Virus record (IMG/VR): IMGVR_UViG_3300037246_000277
Span: 1-48,298 of that record
Length of the DNA: 48,298 nucleotides
Source: a virus
Reading direction: 5' to 3' (one strand)
The notes under the pieces were generated by a model. That model had not been told where the DNA came from. It searched no databases and was given only the letters and a program-made list of their open reading frames with translations. The stretch's first letter is position 1. Each line of letters begins with the position of its first letter. Positions 17,203 through 25,103 of the stretch are shown here, one piece after another. A program made the translations under genes and the position numbers.

Positions 17203-19264
17203 CTATGTCCACCGTAGGGATGACCGATAGTATTGCAAGAGGTAGTGGTGATCTCTGTTCAATGCGAATGCCGCCGCCTTTTGTCCACTGAGGATCAATA
17301 GAAACCTCTTGTTTGAATGTTTTCAGAGCAATAGTATCGTACCCATCTGATTCAAAACGTGGTTTAATTTCTAACATTTGACCAGTACCGCCACTGTCCA
17401 ACTTAGGGCCGACGAATCCACCACGCGAACTCTCGACCTCGATCACAACTCTGGACACTGACACTTCTCTACCCTTAAGAGATGTTGCACCTGGTGTATC
17501 AATGTCCAATAGTTCTATCACTGGAGTGTACGCCAGTCCGACATGAACTATACTTGCCTCACGAGGTAGTGTTATTGAACCGCTTGATACCGTGAACCCT
17601 GTAACCTCATTACCGTCTGCAAGCACTGCAACCTCTTCACCTTCAAGATGACCCAAACCGCTTATCACTGTGGCAGGCGCCCCATTATAACTTAGACCAC
17701 TGTCAACACAGAATGCATTAGCAGCACTTGATACATCACGAATTTCCATTCTCTCAATATAACGCACCTCTGACCCATCTACAGTACGTTTGACTATCAT
17801 ATAGAGAGCGTCACGGTTGTCTTCACTGATGACTGTTACTGACTCTACAACACCACCTAAGTCGTGCTGATGCCATCCTAATACCTGATGCTCACGTTGG
17901 TATGTAAATCCCAACAGTTTACCGTCATCACGTACACACCACAAGATGCCGTAGGGTTCTGCTGCAAACGCCATTTCCTCGATCTGATGACCTTCGACCA
18001 GGTGTTCTGACATTAATGAAAGATCTGAACTTTTGAATTTATCAGCAGAGAATTCATATCCAAGGTTACGAATACGACTTCCTTTCTCCTGAACATATAT
18101 TGCAGTATCATTGATTATAACAGGTGGTACAAAAGATGCACCATTGAATGACTGAGGTTTGACTCCCATGGTTGCCGGGGTCAGTACTTGATCTTGACCT
18201 TCTGTGGCCTTCCACTCACCACCGGATGTCAGGAATATGAGTGTATCGAGTGATAGTATATGGCGTATCTCATTGACTTGACGATCCTTGATTGTAAATG
18301 TTATAGCGTCGTCGTCTTTAGTGGGAGATGATTTTCTGAAAGAATTTGTATTCCCCGTCTGCGTGGTGAACACCGCTTGAGGTTCATTGGTGGTATTGCC
18401 AAATATCTGTCGCTGCTGATAGTAAGACACTGTTGATGGTTTATTACCAGCGCCTGAGAATGGCTGTCTATCTATAGGGTGAGAGTCACTTGTGATCGGT
18501 GCAATGTTGAAATCATCAAATGTTAAATTATTCGAATCTCCGATCCAACCATAAACACCGGTGCCATCTGACGGGTCTTTATATATTCTGTAGTAATCTG
18601 CGGCAACTACATTACCCCATGTTATCCGAAGACCTCCTGTTGTTGAAAGTGAGCCAATAGTCTGAGAGTCACTTGCTGATGCCAACGATTCAACACCATT
18701 GGCATCAACCGCTGTTACTACATAAGTGTATGTTCTATTAACTGAACCATGACCGCCGCCCACCGAGGCGACACTGCTTATGATTGGTGCTGTTACTGTT
18801 GAGGCGTAACTGTTGACTGTCAGCGTCCAGTTGGTTTCAGTGATTCTGTTCAGGTTGCGTGGATCGTGACTGAGGTGAACGATGGTCAACACATCTGCAT
18901 CTTGTGTAATGTCTAAACGGGACAGTTGATCTTCAGTGTAAGGAGTTACAAGTTCATAAGGTACGTTTGGTGCTGTTTCAATATAACCACCATTCTTGAT
19001 GACTCTCATTTTAAGATGTTCAAACACGAGGGTGTACGTCTGTTCTGTGTTGAAACTGAATGGTAACAGTCTCCCTCTCTTTGTTGAATCACCGAGTTCA
19101 CCGACGAACCTAGTACCAGGGCGACTGTAAGCGCCGCCTTGAGCTCGTACTATAAAGTTCTCACATAACGCAAGCCCTGACTGATATTTACCTAAATCAG
19201 TACGTGATCTGAGTGAAGGTGCAAGTTCACCGGATGTAAAACTACGCTGAACTATATCAGGCAC
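17195..19264 (-). CDS. Tail tubular protein B / nozzle (689 aa)
   Basis: The N-terminus (RSFTSGELAPSLRSRTDLGKYQSG, then GGAYSRPGTRFVGE) is the diagnostic opening of podovirus tail nozzle proteins related to T7 gp12. These form the distal tube through which DNA leaves. A fibronectin-III-like insert lies around residues 160-260 (TYTYVVTAVDANGVES, ADYYRIYKD). The rest is beta-propeller-like, with repeated TSGGEWKATEG and WCVRDDGKLLGFTYQREHQ phrases. The 689-residue length fits the family. It lies directly downstream of the tubular A gene. Confidence 0.85.
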   Translation of the reverse strand: MPDIVQRSFTSGELAPSLRSRTDLGKYQSGLALCENFIVRAQGGAYSRPGTRFVGELGDSTKRGRLLPFSFNTEQTYTLVFEHLKMRVIKNGGYIETAPNVPYELVTPYTEDQLSRLDITQDADVLTIVHLSHDPRNLNRITETNWTLTVNSYASTVTAPIISSVASVGGGHGSVNRTYTYVVTAVDANGVESLASASDSQTIGSLSTTGGLRITWGNVVAADYYRIYKDPSDGTGVYGWIGDSNNLTFDDFNIAPITSDSHPIDRQPFSGAGNKPSTVSYYQQRQIFGNTTNEPQAVFTTQTGNTNSFRKSSPTKDDDAITFTIKDRQVNEIRHILSLDTLIFLTSGGEWKATEGQDQVLTPATMGVKPQSFNGASFVPPVIINDTAIYVQEKGSRIRNLGYEFSADKFKSSDLSLMSEHLVEGHQIEEMAFAAEPYGILWCVRDDGKLLGFTYQREHQVLGWHQHDLGGVVESVTVISEDNRDALYMIVKRTVDGSEVRYIERMEIRDVSSAANAFCVDSGLSYNGAPATVISGLGHLEGEEVAVLADGNEVTGFTVSSGSITLPREASIVHVGLAYTPVIELLDIDTPGATSLKGREVSVSRVVIEVESSRGGFVGPKLDSGGTGQMLEIKPRFESDGYDTIALKTFKQEVSIDPQWTKGGGIRIEQRSPLPLAILSVIPTVDIGG

Positions 19265-19275
19265 CTGTGATCTCC

Positions 19276-19932
19276 TTACCTGTAAGCATTGAGGAACTCA
19301 CTATCAAGTGGTTCTGTATAACTCTCATTCATGTTATTTGCAACAGCTTCATTCAGATACTTGTTATACATGTTCAGTGCATCAATTCTTAACTGTCGTC
19401 CTGTTTCAGCACCGACGAGAGGTACAGATAATTCTGCTGACATCAACCATGAGAAAGTTTGAATAAAAAGATTGTCAAATAAGTTGGGGTCTGTAATCTT
19501 CATCCTGTAATCAATTCTGAGACAAGGTTCATTTGCGGCAATTACCCTGTTACTATCTACATTGAATACCTTGTATTTCACCTGTCTTTCAAGATCAGGA
19601 CTATAAATGTCTTCAATGTGCCGGGATCGAGTCACACCGTCGCCTGTAGATCCGAACTCTTCAAAATTAAGAATAAGTTTATTGACATGTAAGCAATCTG
19701 AAGGGTATTGATATGAATACACCCAGTTGAATAGATCAACATCAGCCAACACAGCAAGAACATCAACCTTATGATTGAAGTTCCATGGAACATCTGTCAG
19801 CAACATGTCACGTATGAATGGGTATTTCAGTTTACACTGTTGTGCTTGCAAACTCTTTTCAGTGAATGAATTGATGCTGCCGGCTCTTATGTTTGACAGT
19901 GCTATGTTACAAATATCAACTTCAGATGCCAT
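19276..19932 (-). CDS. Tail tubular protein A / head-tail adaptor (218 aa)
   Basis: The opening MASEVDICNIALSNIRAGSI is typical of gatekeeper proteins related to T7 gp11, which join the connector to the nozzle. It continues with LLTDVPWNFNHKVDVLA and YQYPSDCLHVNKL, both familiar in this family. Residue number (218) fits. The gene precedes tubular B and follows two small head genes, as in T7-like and BPP-1-like phages. Its ATG at 19932 lies just after the stop of the preceding 102-aa gene. Confidence 0.82.
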   Translation of the reverse strand: MASEVDICNIALSNIRAGSINSFTEKSLQAQQCKLKYPFIRDMLLTDVPWNFNHKVDVLAVLADVDLFNWVYSYQYPSDCLHVNKLILNFEEFGSTGDGVTRSRHIEDIYSPDLERQVKYKVFNVDSNRVIAANEPCLRIDYRMKITDPNLFDNLFIQTFSWLMSAELSVPLVGAETGRQLRIDALNMYNKYLNEAVANNMNESYTEPLDSEFLNAYR

Positions 19933-19934
19933 GA

Positions 19935-20243
19935 TTAATCACCAGGGTATAAAGTCTTAACTCGGTCATTAGGTGCTTTGCTAAGAGTAACTTCGGTGAG
20001 TTGGATACGAAGTTCTTTTTCAGGTTTTTCACCTGCTCCTTCGACTTGTTCCGATTTCCTCTTAACAAAAGCAAGGGCTCGAATTTCAACAAGTTCGCCA
20101 CCGGAATAATGATCGACATTCAAAGCTTCAGCGAGTTCACCTTCAAACTCAAGACTTGTACCATAAGGGTAATTTTTATACTCCTTGACAGGTCCACCGC
20201 AACATTCATCATCCATCGGTTTGATTTCTATAGATCCTGGCAT
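19935..20243 (-). CDS. Hypothetical small structural-region protein (102 aa)
   Basis: A short acidic protein beginning MPGSIEIKPMDDECCGGPVKEYKNYPYG. A Cys-Cys-Gly-Gly cluster appears near residue 14. It continues with one predicted beta domain (LVEIRALAFVKRK, then ELRIQLTEVTLSKA). It lies between two genes of the head-tail module and is probably co-transcribed with them. I do not recognise a functional family. A head completion or tail accessory role would fit the position but is not shown by the sequence. Confidence 0.5.
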   Translation of the reverse strand: MPGSIEIKPMDDECCGGPVKEYKNYPYGTSLEFEGELAEALNVDHYSGGELVEIRALAFVKRKSEQVEGAGEKPEKELRIQLTEVTLSKAPNDRVKTLYPGD

Positions 20244-20254
20244 GATATTACTCC

Positions 20255-20683
20255 TTACAGTGTTGTTACTGTGGACTTCTCTTCTTTATCATCATCACCG
20301 GTAAATGGTCCCTTCTGACCTGATTCAATCAACCCCTGCTCATGAGCCTTCTCAGCGTTGATCTCTTTCATCAACTCATCACGAAGCTCACTACCTGCTT
20401 TGAACTTGAGCTTCTTGTTGAGAGGCGCCATGTTAGGTATACCGTCTGTACCGAGGTTGTCATCATCCTTGATCATCTCAAGCATTGCAGCTTTGACTTT
20501 ATCACGATCTGCAACAGGTGCACTCGATTTAGTTTCAACGATGAGCACCAACCCGTTAGGCGTATTGTCTTTAGGATATGGTTTGTCCACGGTGAGAACT
20601 AAACGTCTGGTACCAGGACCGTAAAGCGCAGCACTCTTACCTTTGCCGTAGAATCTTGGTGTTGTTACTCTGTATTTTGGCAC
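20255..20683 (-). CDS. Hypothetical protein of the head module (142 aa)
   Basis: The first half (MPKYRVTTPRFYGKGKSAALYG, then VLTVDKPYPKDN) is beta-rich. The second half is charged and helical (DKVKAAMLEMIKDDDNLG, KAGSELRDELMKEIN) and ends in a Lys/Glu-rich tail. It is the first gene after the strong terminator-like hairpin that follows the cement protein gene. There is a good ribosome binding site (AAGGAGG) 5' of the ATG at 20683. Its function is not recognised. Position suggests a capsid or connector accessory protein. Confidence 0.5.
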   Translation of the reverse strand: MPKYRVTTPRFYGKGKSAALYGPGTRRLVLTVDKPYPKDNTPNGLVLIVETKSSAPVADRDKVKAAMLEMIKDDDNLGTDGIPNMAPLNKKLKFKAGSELRDELMKEINAEKAHEQGLIESGQKGPFTGDDDKEEKSTVTTL

Positions 20684-20693
20684 GACATGCCTC

Positions 20694-20726
20694 CTTAAAA
20701 ATGCAGGGCGGTACTGCCGCCCTGCG
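20694..20726 (-). terminator. Rho-independent terminator after the cement protein gene
   Basis: On the minus strand a perfect 9-bp stem (GCAGGGCGG at 20725-20717 paired with CCGCCCTGC at 20711-20703) with a 5-base loop is followed at once by ATTTTT (20701-20696). It lies 18 bp past the stop of the cement gene and would end or attenuate capsid transcription before the connector and tail genes. Confidence 0.85.
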
Positions 20727-20743
20727 TTAAGTTAAACTACGAT

Positions 20744-21184
20744 TTAAGCACCAGTCACGTTCGTCTGGTTGCCCATTGTGATACCTGCCATGATAGCACC
20801 ACCGTCGAAATCACCGGTCACAGGTGTATAGCTGAGTCCGAGATACCGCTCTGTGATGTCATTTGGCAGATAGTCCAGACTGATCTGCTTACCTGCTACG
20901 AGGTCAGCAATCAGAATTGTCTGAGCGAGGATCTCGGCACCCAGAGCATCGGTTGAACCAGTCTCAAGTGCTATGATCAAAGCTGTAGCACCGGCTGAAG
21001 TAGTGAAGTCTTCTGTAACCTGCACAAGCAGAGGCACCTTATTACCTTTACCAATGTCACGATTGAGTGCAGCCTTACCACCATACGGGGTACCGGCGAC
21101 ACCAAGGTCAATGACGTTGGTAGAGTTTGCTGTAGCAGTGACCGGCTGGTCATCTGAAAAGAGTTGTTGTATTGAGAATATCAT
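20744..21184 (-). CDS. Capsid cement protein, Bbp16-like (146 aa)
   Basis: The start MIFSIQQLFSDDQPVTATANS, then NVIDLGVAGTPYGG, RDIGKGNKVPLLVQVTEDF and ITERYLGLSYTPVTG, fits the Bbp16 family of Bordetella phage BPP-1. That protein decorates and stabilises the capsid shell. Length is as expected. It lies next to the major capsid gene and is followed by a strong terminator, consistent with high-level co-expression of the two most abundant virion proteins. The ATG at 21184 has GGAGAA just upstream. Confidence 0.8.
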   Translation of the reverse strand: MIFSIQQLFSDDQPVTATANSTNVIDLGVAGTPYGGKAALNRDIGKGNKVPLLVQVTEDFTTSAGATALIIALETGSTDALGAEILAQTILIADLVAGKQISLDYLPNDITERYLGLSYTPVTGDFDGGAIMAGITMGNQTNVTGA

Positions 21185-21212
21185 GATAGTTCTCCTTATT
21201 CATGAAGTTATT

Positions 21213-21252
21213 GACAGGTGAAGCAGCAGCCTAGACTACCACTCCACCTGTC
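21213..21252 (-). promoter_or_regulatory. Intergenic hairpin between capsid and cement genes
   Basis: GACAGGTG (21213-21220) and CACCTGTC (21245-21252) form a perfect 8-bp stem just after the capsid gene stop. No T-run follows on the minus strand, so it is more likely an mRNA-stabilising or processing hairpin than a terminator. Confidence 0.55.
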
Positions 21253-21261
21253 GGGGTTAAA

Positions 21262-22260
21262 TTAAGATACGACAGACTCATTGTTCAAGAGTGCGTCAGT
21301 CTCACGGATCGGAATGCCTCTGTAAGAGAGTACTTCCTCACCTTCAACATCCTTACGTGTCAGCCTTTGGAAGTTGTCAGCAGTACCGGCGTTGGTTGCC
21401 AGTGCATCAAGAGACTCAAGAACGTCACGGTTGCAGTATATCGCAAGCTTACCGCCTGGGATTCTACGTTGCTGAAGCTTGTAATAAGCCTTCCTCATGA
21501 AGTCATACAGCTTGACAGAACCTGCCTGCATAAGGGAAACGTCGATGTTGGCGATACGAGAGACATACCTCCAGTCTTTAACAGCAAGGCCGACATGCCA
21601 TGTGAACAACTCTTCCTTGGCAAAGTAAGGATTACCTTCATCATCAAGCACCCGTTGACTACCTTTGTCTTCACGCTGTACACCAGCCATAGTGCCTTTA
21701 GGATAAAGAAGCTGGCACTGATCGTCACCCCACCCAACAAACCAGATGGATGTATTGTCAGACCCTGCACCGGCTGCACTGATGATCTGATTTCCGTTAG
21801 GAGCAGATAGATCGTTGAAGCGAGGTGCAAGACCCATGAACTCTTCAGGATCGGATGCAGTGTTACCGTAGAACATCTTACTGGCAACTTCCTGTTTCAT
21901 CTTTTCAAGGAAGCTCCTGGCCTCGGAAAGTCTCACAGCACCTTCATTTGTAGAGAGTTTGAGAATACGTTCATCAATGGTGCTAAGACCTTCAACGAAC
22001 CCTGTGGTATCCTCCACCTGAGTCTTTCCTGATTTACTCTGAGGTATACCTTTATACAGTTTACCCCACGTAAGATCTGGAAGACCGCTGCGTACCGTGT
22101 GCAGGTGAGTTGTACCTTTGTTGCACTCAACCGCGATTGCGTCTTCAAGTATAGGATTTTGTTCAGCAAGCATCTCGATTATCTCGACATACTGTCCCAT
22201 CCCGTCTTGCTGTTTGTAAAGGTCGATTAGATCGACAAACTTATCACCTAAAACTGACAT
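21262..22260 (-). CDS. Major capsid protein (332 aa)
   Basis: Forms the icosahedral shell. The sequence fits the BPP-1 Bbp17-like capsid group: NPILEDAIAVECNKGTTHLH near residues 35-55, WGKLYKGIPQSKSGKTQVED, and ERILKLSTNEGAVRLSEARS. Later come SKMFYGNTASDPEEFMGLAP and the C-terminal domain ending YRGIPIRETDALL. Length (332) is right for an HK97-fold capsid with a separate scaffold. It is preceded by the scaffold gene and followed by the cement gene. No protease or delta-domain is fused to it. Confidence 0.85.
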   Translation of the reverse strand: MSVLGDKFVDLIDLYKQQDGMGQYVEIIEMLAEQNPILEDAIAVECNKGTTHLHTVRSGLPDLTWGKLYKGIPQSKSGKTQVEDTTGFVEGLSTIDERILKLSTNEGAVRLSEARSFLEKMKQEVASKMFYGNTASDPEEFMGLAPRFNDLSAPNGNQIISAAGAGSDNTSIWFVGWGDDQCQLLYPKGTMAGVQREDKGSQRVLDDEGNPYFAKEELFTWHVGLAVKDWRYVSRIANIDVSLMQAGSVKLYDFMRKAYYKLQQRRIPGGKLAIYCNRDVLESLDALATNAGTADNFQRLTRKDVEGEEVLSYRGIPIRETDALLNNESVVS

Positions 22261-22272
22261 GATTGTTTACTC

Positions 22273-22938
22273 CTATTTATTGTTATTATCGTTCGGATAA
22301 AGTACGTTTACCGTGTCCGCCTTCTTTGAAGGTGCGCTCCCGAGACTGCCCGGAGAGTCTTCCTTCAAAAGCTTACCGATATTCCACATGAACCGGATCA
22401 TTTCGGGATGGTTGCCCACACCGTGATCCTCCATCAATGTCTTGAGTTCAGGCGTTCCGAACTTTTCAATGGTAAGTCGTGCAGTGGCTATGTTCTCATC
22501 GAACTTCTCGCCGCCGAACTCCTTATCATTTTTAGAGTCGTTCTGCCATCCTTCAATTAACTGGTTGAATGCGTCCGTCTGACCCTGTGCTCCTTCCTTG
22601 ACCATTTCTGCCTGAAAATCGACGAGCTTCTGAGCTTGCTTCTGGTTAAGACCCAACTCCTTGAACATCGGAGTAGCCTTTTCCATCAGAGCAGCGTCAA
22701 GCTCGACACCTTCAAGGAGTGTGAAATCGGAATAGGATTCGAGAGTTTTACCGGGTTCTTCACCAGGTTTATCTTTGTCCGTTGGTGTATCCGGTGTATC
22801 CGGTGTATCCGGTGTATCCGGTGTATCCGGTGTATCCGGTGTATCCGGTGTATCCGGTGTATCCGGTGTATCACCTGTATCCGGTGTATCCGGTGTATCA
22901 CCTGTATTTGCTGCCTTTATGCTCACATCATCAGCCAT
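22273..22938 (-). CDS. Scaffolding protein with Asp-Thr-Pro repeat (221 aa)
   Basis: Acidic, helical protein directly upstream of the capsid gene, as expected of a scaffold that guides procapsid assembly and then leaves. Residues 10-55 are an almost pure DTP repeat encoded by a 9-bp tandem array. The centre (AQKLVDFQAEMVKEGAQGQTD) and C-terminal helix (HPEMIRFMWNIGKLLKEDS) followed by a Lys-containing tail match scaffold architecture in podoviruses. The repeat is probably a flexible spacer whose length can change by slippage. Its own upstream region holds a terminator-like hairpin, so transcription entering the gene may be attenuated. Confidence 0.75.
   Translation of the reverse strand: MADDVSIKAANTGDTPDTPDTGDTPDTPDTPDTPDTPDTPDTPDTPDTPDTPTDKDKPGEEPGKTLESYSDFTLLEGVELDAALMEKATPMFKELGLNQKQAQKLVDFQAEMVKEGAQGQTDAFNQLIEGWQNDSKNDKEFGGEKFDENIATARLTIEKFGTPELKTLMEDHGVGNHPEMIRFMWNIGKLLKEDSPGSLGSAPSKKADTVNVLYPNDNNNK
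22784..22909 (-). repeat. 9-bp tandem repeat inside the scaffold gene
   Basis: Nine perfect head-to-tail copies of GGTGTATCC run from 22784 to 22864. They are followed by four units of the same length with one or two changes, to 22909. On the coding strand each unit reads Asp-Thr-Pro (two units read Asp-Thr-Gly). The period is a multiple of three, so expansion or loss keeps the frame. Confidence 0.95.
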
Positions 22939-22962
22939 TTCATCATTCTCCTCTTAGTGTTT

Positions 22963-23016
22963 AAAAACAAAAAACCCGCTCAATTTCACGGCGTTATGCG
23001 GTGAAACGTAAGCGGG
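22963..23016 (-). terminator. Terminator-like hairpin upstream of the scaffold gene
   Basis: Read on the minus strand, CCCGCT (23016-23011) pairs with AGCGGG (22980-22975). Inside it TTTCAC (23006-23001) pairs with GTGAAA (22989-22984). The stem is followed by TTTTTTGTTTTT (22974-22963). This is a good intrinsic terminator between the 30-codon gene and the scaffold gene, and would separate capsid expression from terminase/connector expression. Confidence 0.75.
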
Positions 23017-23057
23017 GTGGGTTATATCAACCGAGCCCTGTTATTCAGTTGTGGGTG

Positions 23058-23150
23058 TTACTTTTTCTTTTTCTTTGTGACCTCTTTTTCTAAAACAGCC
23101 ACTAGTCCCTTCAAGTGGCGAATAATGATTTCGAGTGTTTCAATTGTCAT
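23058..23150 (-). CDS. Very small basic protein (30 aa)
   Basis: An ATG at 23150 (another at 23153) follows AAGGAG within a few bases and opens a 30-residue frame, MTIETLEIIIRHLKGLVAVL, ending in a Glu/Lys tail with five final lysines. The start overlaps the stop of the Bbp19-like gene (ATGATGACAATTGA), a typical coupled arrangement. It is predicted to be one amphipathic helix with a basic tail. Size, ribosome binding site and coupling support a real gene; the function is unknown. Confidence 0.5.
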   Translation of the reverse strand: MTIETLEIIIRHLKGLVAVLEKEVTKKKKK

Positions 23151-23391
23151 CATTCTCCTTCATCATTCTAAAATAGTTATCAAGTCCTGCTGCCTTAAGT
23201 TCTTCCCGCCAATATAAGCCTACTCTCCTACCTCCGGCATTCAGAGCATGTTCGTGGGTGTCAAGACAGAACATATCATTATCAACACCTGCTGAGTGTA
23301 ACACACGAAACATTACATTGCGACCTGATTCTGAACTCATCACTTGAGTGAGTTCAGCAATCTCTATCGCTCTATCAGTCTTTTCACTCAT
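23140..23391 (-). CDS. Bbp19-like phage protein (83 aa)
   Basis: The phrases SESGRNVMFRVLHSAGVDND, DTHEHALNAGGRRVGLYW and the closing LKAAGLDNYFRMM fit the small Bbp19-type protein of BPP-1-like phages. It sits between connector and scaffold, exactly its usual place. Its role in head assembly is not established. It overlaps the connector gene by 4 bases and the following 30-codon gene by about 11. Confidence 0.75.
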   Translation of the reverse strand: MSEKTDRAIEIAELTQVMSSESGRNVMFRVLHSAGVDNDMFCLDTHEHALNAGGRRVGLYWREELKAAGLDNYFRMMKENDDN

Positions 23392-25061
23392 CCCAGACCT
23401 GCCCGATTCATTACGGTACTGAGTGCATTGCCTTCATCGGTGTCAGTCTCAGACATTGTTTTAGCTGTATCAGCCAAGTTCTGACCCTGTTCAGCAGCAG
23501 CAGCTTTACTCTGTGCATCTGCCTCTGCCGCCATCAGTGCTTCAACCTCGTCATCACTTCTTACCACGCCGGGGTCTGTACCGAGGGAGTCAGAGTACTC
23601 ATCAACAGCTTGCAGTGCGTTGAACTTATGACGTGCTTCAGGCCATACAGCAGAAAGTTGACCAACATAGCCACCAAGGCGCTCCAATGACCCTGCTGAT
23701 ATAAGACGTTGAGCTTGAGCGAGAACTGACACATACTCTACGTTGAGTTCTTTACCTTGTAACTCAGGTGGTGCTTTAGGTAACACACCTGCTGCTTGCA
23801 ACTTGTTAAACGTGATGTCGATGAGAGGGTCATGTATTTCAGAATGTGATCTCTCCAGTACCGGGCCAAGCATCAACAACTTTTCCTCGTGCTTCTCTGC
23901 AATCTCACGAGCTGTGACATTACTGCGTCGATCATTGGCAAGCATGAGAAACAAATCCTCATAGAATGCTCTGCTGATACGACCTTCAGCCTTCTCATTT
24001 ATAACCAATACAGCGTTCAAGTCAGGTCTATAATTGTCATATATGGGTTTGATCCCATCATTTGACCCTGGTGGTCGATACACAATCTCACCGTTCCTGA
24101 GTGAACTTCCCACTTTGTTCTGCATCGTTGACGGGGCTTGCAGTGGTGGATCACTCAACTTGTCAAGCACTTGATACATACGACGCTCACCGAGTTGAAG
24201 TGCTTTAGTGTCACCGAGTGCTGTCATGCCAGGGCAATTTACACCATAAATATCTTCACCTGTTACATCCCAACGTGGCGCAAGTATCGAGAATTCATCA
24301 AACCCTGACCTACGCAGGAACCTATTGCTATTAAGTGTGTCATTACCCTTCTCATAGTAGACAGAGCGAAACTGCTTGTCTTTAGCGAGAGGACTTATCA
24401 TGTCACGATCATCATTTGGTTCTATGAGGTGTACCACCTGGACCCACGACTCGGTGTTACCGTTCTTCCATTGCTGTTGAACTGTGTTGCTGCAGTTATC
24501 AAGTCCAAACTCTTTTACACACTGTGCAACACTGATCTCATATTCCTGATAAAATGTGTCCATTACATTCTCACCGTTCATGGCAAGCATGTAACTACCT
24601 ACAGTGTAAGGACGACAGCGGATTATATTATTAAAGTCAGAGAATATACCCATACTGCCAGTACCAAATACACCCATCTCACTGTATAATGTGTGCAGTG
24701 AGTTGTAAGTATTAGACTGTGCATATACACGGTACATTATCGTCTGTACTGCATGTAACCACTTCTTCACCGGCGCATACTCACGCAAGGTCAAATCTGA
24801 TGTACCAAGTCTGAACCATGGTCTAGCAGGTGATGTGAGGCCCGACATCATACCTGACGCTAGTGTTCGGGCGGCAAGAGCACTTGTGTTGTTGTATTGC
24901 TTGGTATTACGCTTATATCCTTTGTTTCGATCAGATGTAAGAAAGCGCCCACGATACGATAAATGGTAGTCTGATAGTTCTCCCCATACTGGGATGAAAG
25001 AAGACCGTTCAGATCTTAATGCTTCGAGTCGTTTGTTGAATTTATCTACACTTATAGTCAT
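23388..25061 (-). CDS. Portal / head-to-tail connecting protein (557 aa)
   Basis: The dodecameric ring through which DNA enters and leaves the head. The sequence fits the podovirus head-to-tail connecting protein family: KRLEALRSERSSFIPVWGEL at the N-terminus, RTLASGMMSGLTSPARPWFRL near residue 70, GVFGTGSMGIF, and the wing/stem helices around ALQLGERRMYQVLDKLSDPP. A C-terminal coiled region is rich in Ala, Gln and Asp. The length is typical. It is followed by the Bbp19-like gene with a 4-base overlap. Confidence 0.88.
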   Translation of the reverse strand: MTISVDKFNKRLEALRSERSSFIPVWGELSDYHLSYRGRFLTSDRNKGYKRNTKQYNNTSALAARTLASGMMSGLTSPARPWFRLGTSDLTLREYAPVKKWLHAVQTIMYRVYAQSNTYNSLHTLYSEMGVFGTGSMGIFSDFNNIIRCRPYTVGSYMLAMNGENVMDTFYQEYEISVAQCVKEFGLDNCSNTVQQQWKNGNTESWVQVVHLIEPNDDRDMISPLAKDKQFRSVYYEKGNDTLNSNRFLRRSGFDEFSILAPRWDVTGEDIYGVNCPGMTALGDTKALQLGERRMYQVLDKLSDPPLQAPSTMQNKVGSSLRNGEIVYRPPGSNDGIKPIYDNYRPDLNAVLVINEKAEGRISRAFYEDLFLMLANDRRSNVTAREIAEKHEEKLLMLGPVLERSHSEIHDPLIDITFNKLQAAGVLPKAPPELQGKELNVEYVSVLAQAQRLISAGSLERLGGYVGQLSAVWPEARHKFNALQAVDEYSDSLGTDPGVVRSDDEVEALMAAEADAQSKAAAAEQGQNLADTAKTMSETDTDEGNALSTVMNRAGLG

Positions 25062-25103
25062 AATGCCTCAATGTAACAGAAGTGAAACGATTTAGTCAAA
25101 CTA

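Noticed and set aside
22784-22909. CRISPR-like regular repeats
   Set aside because: Units are 9 bp with no spacers and lie in frame inside the scaffold gene; it is a coding tandem repeat.
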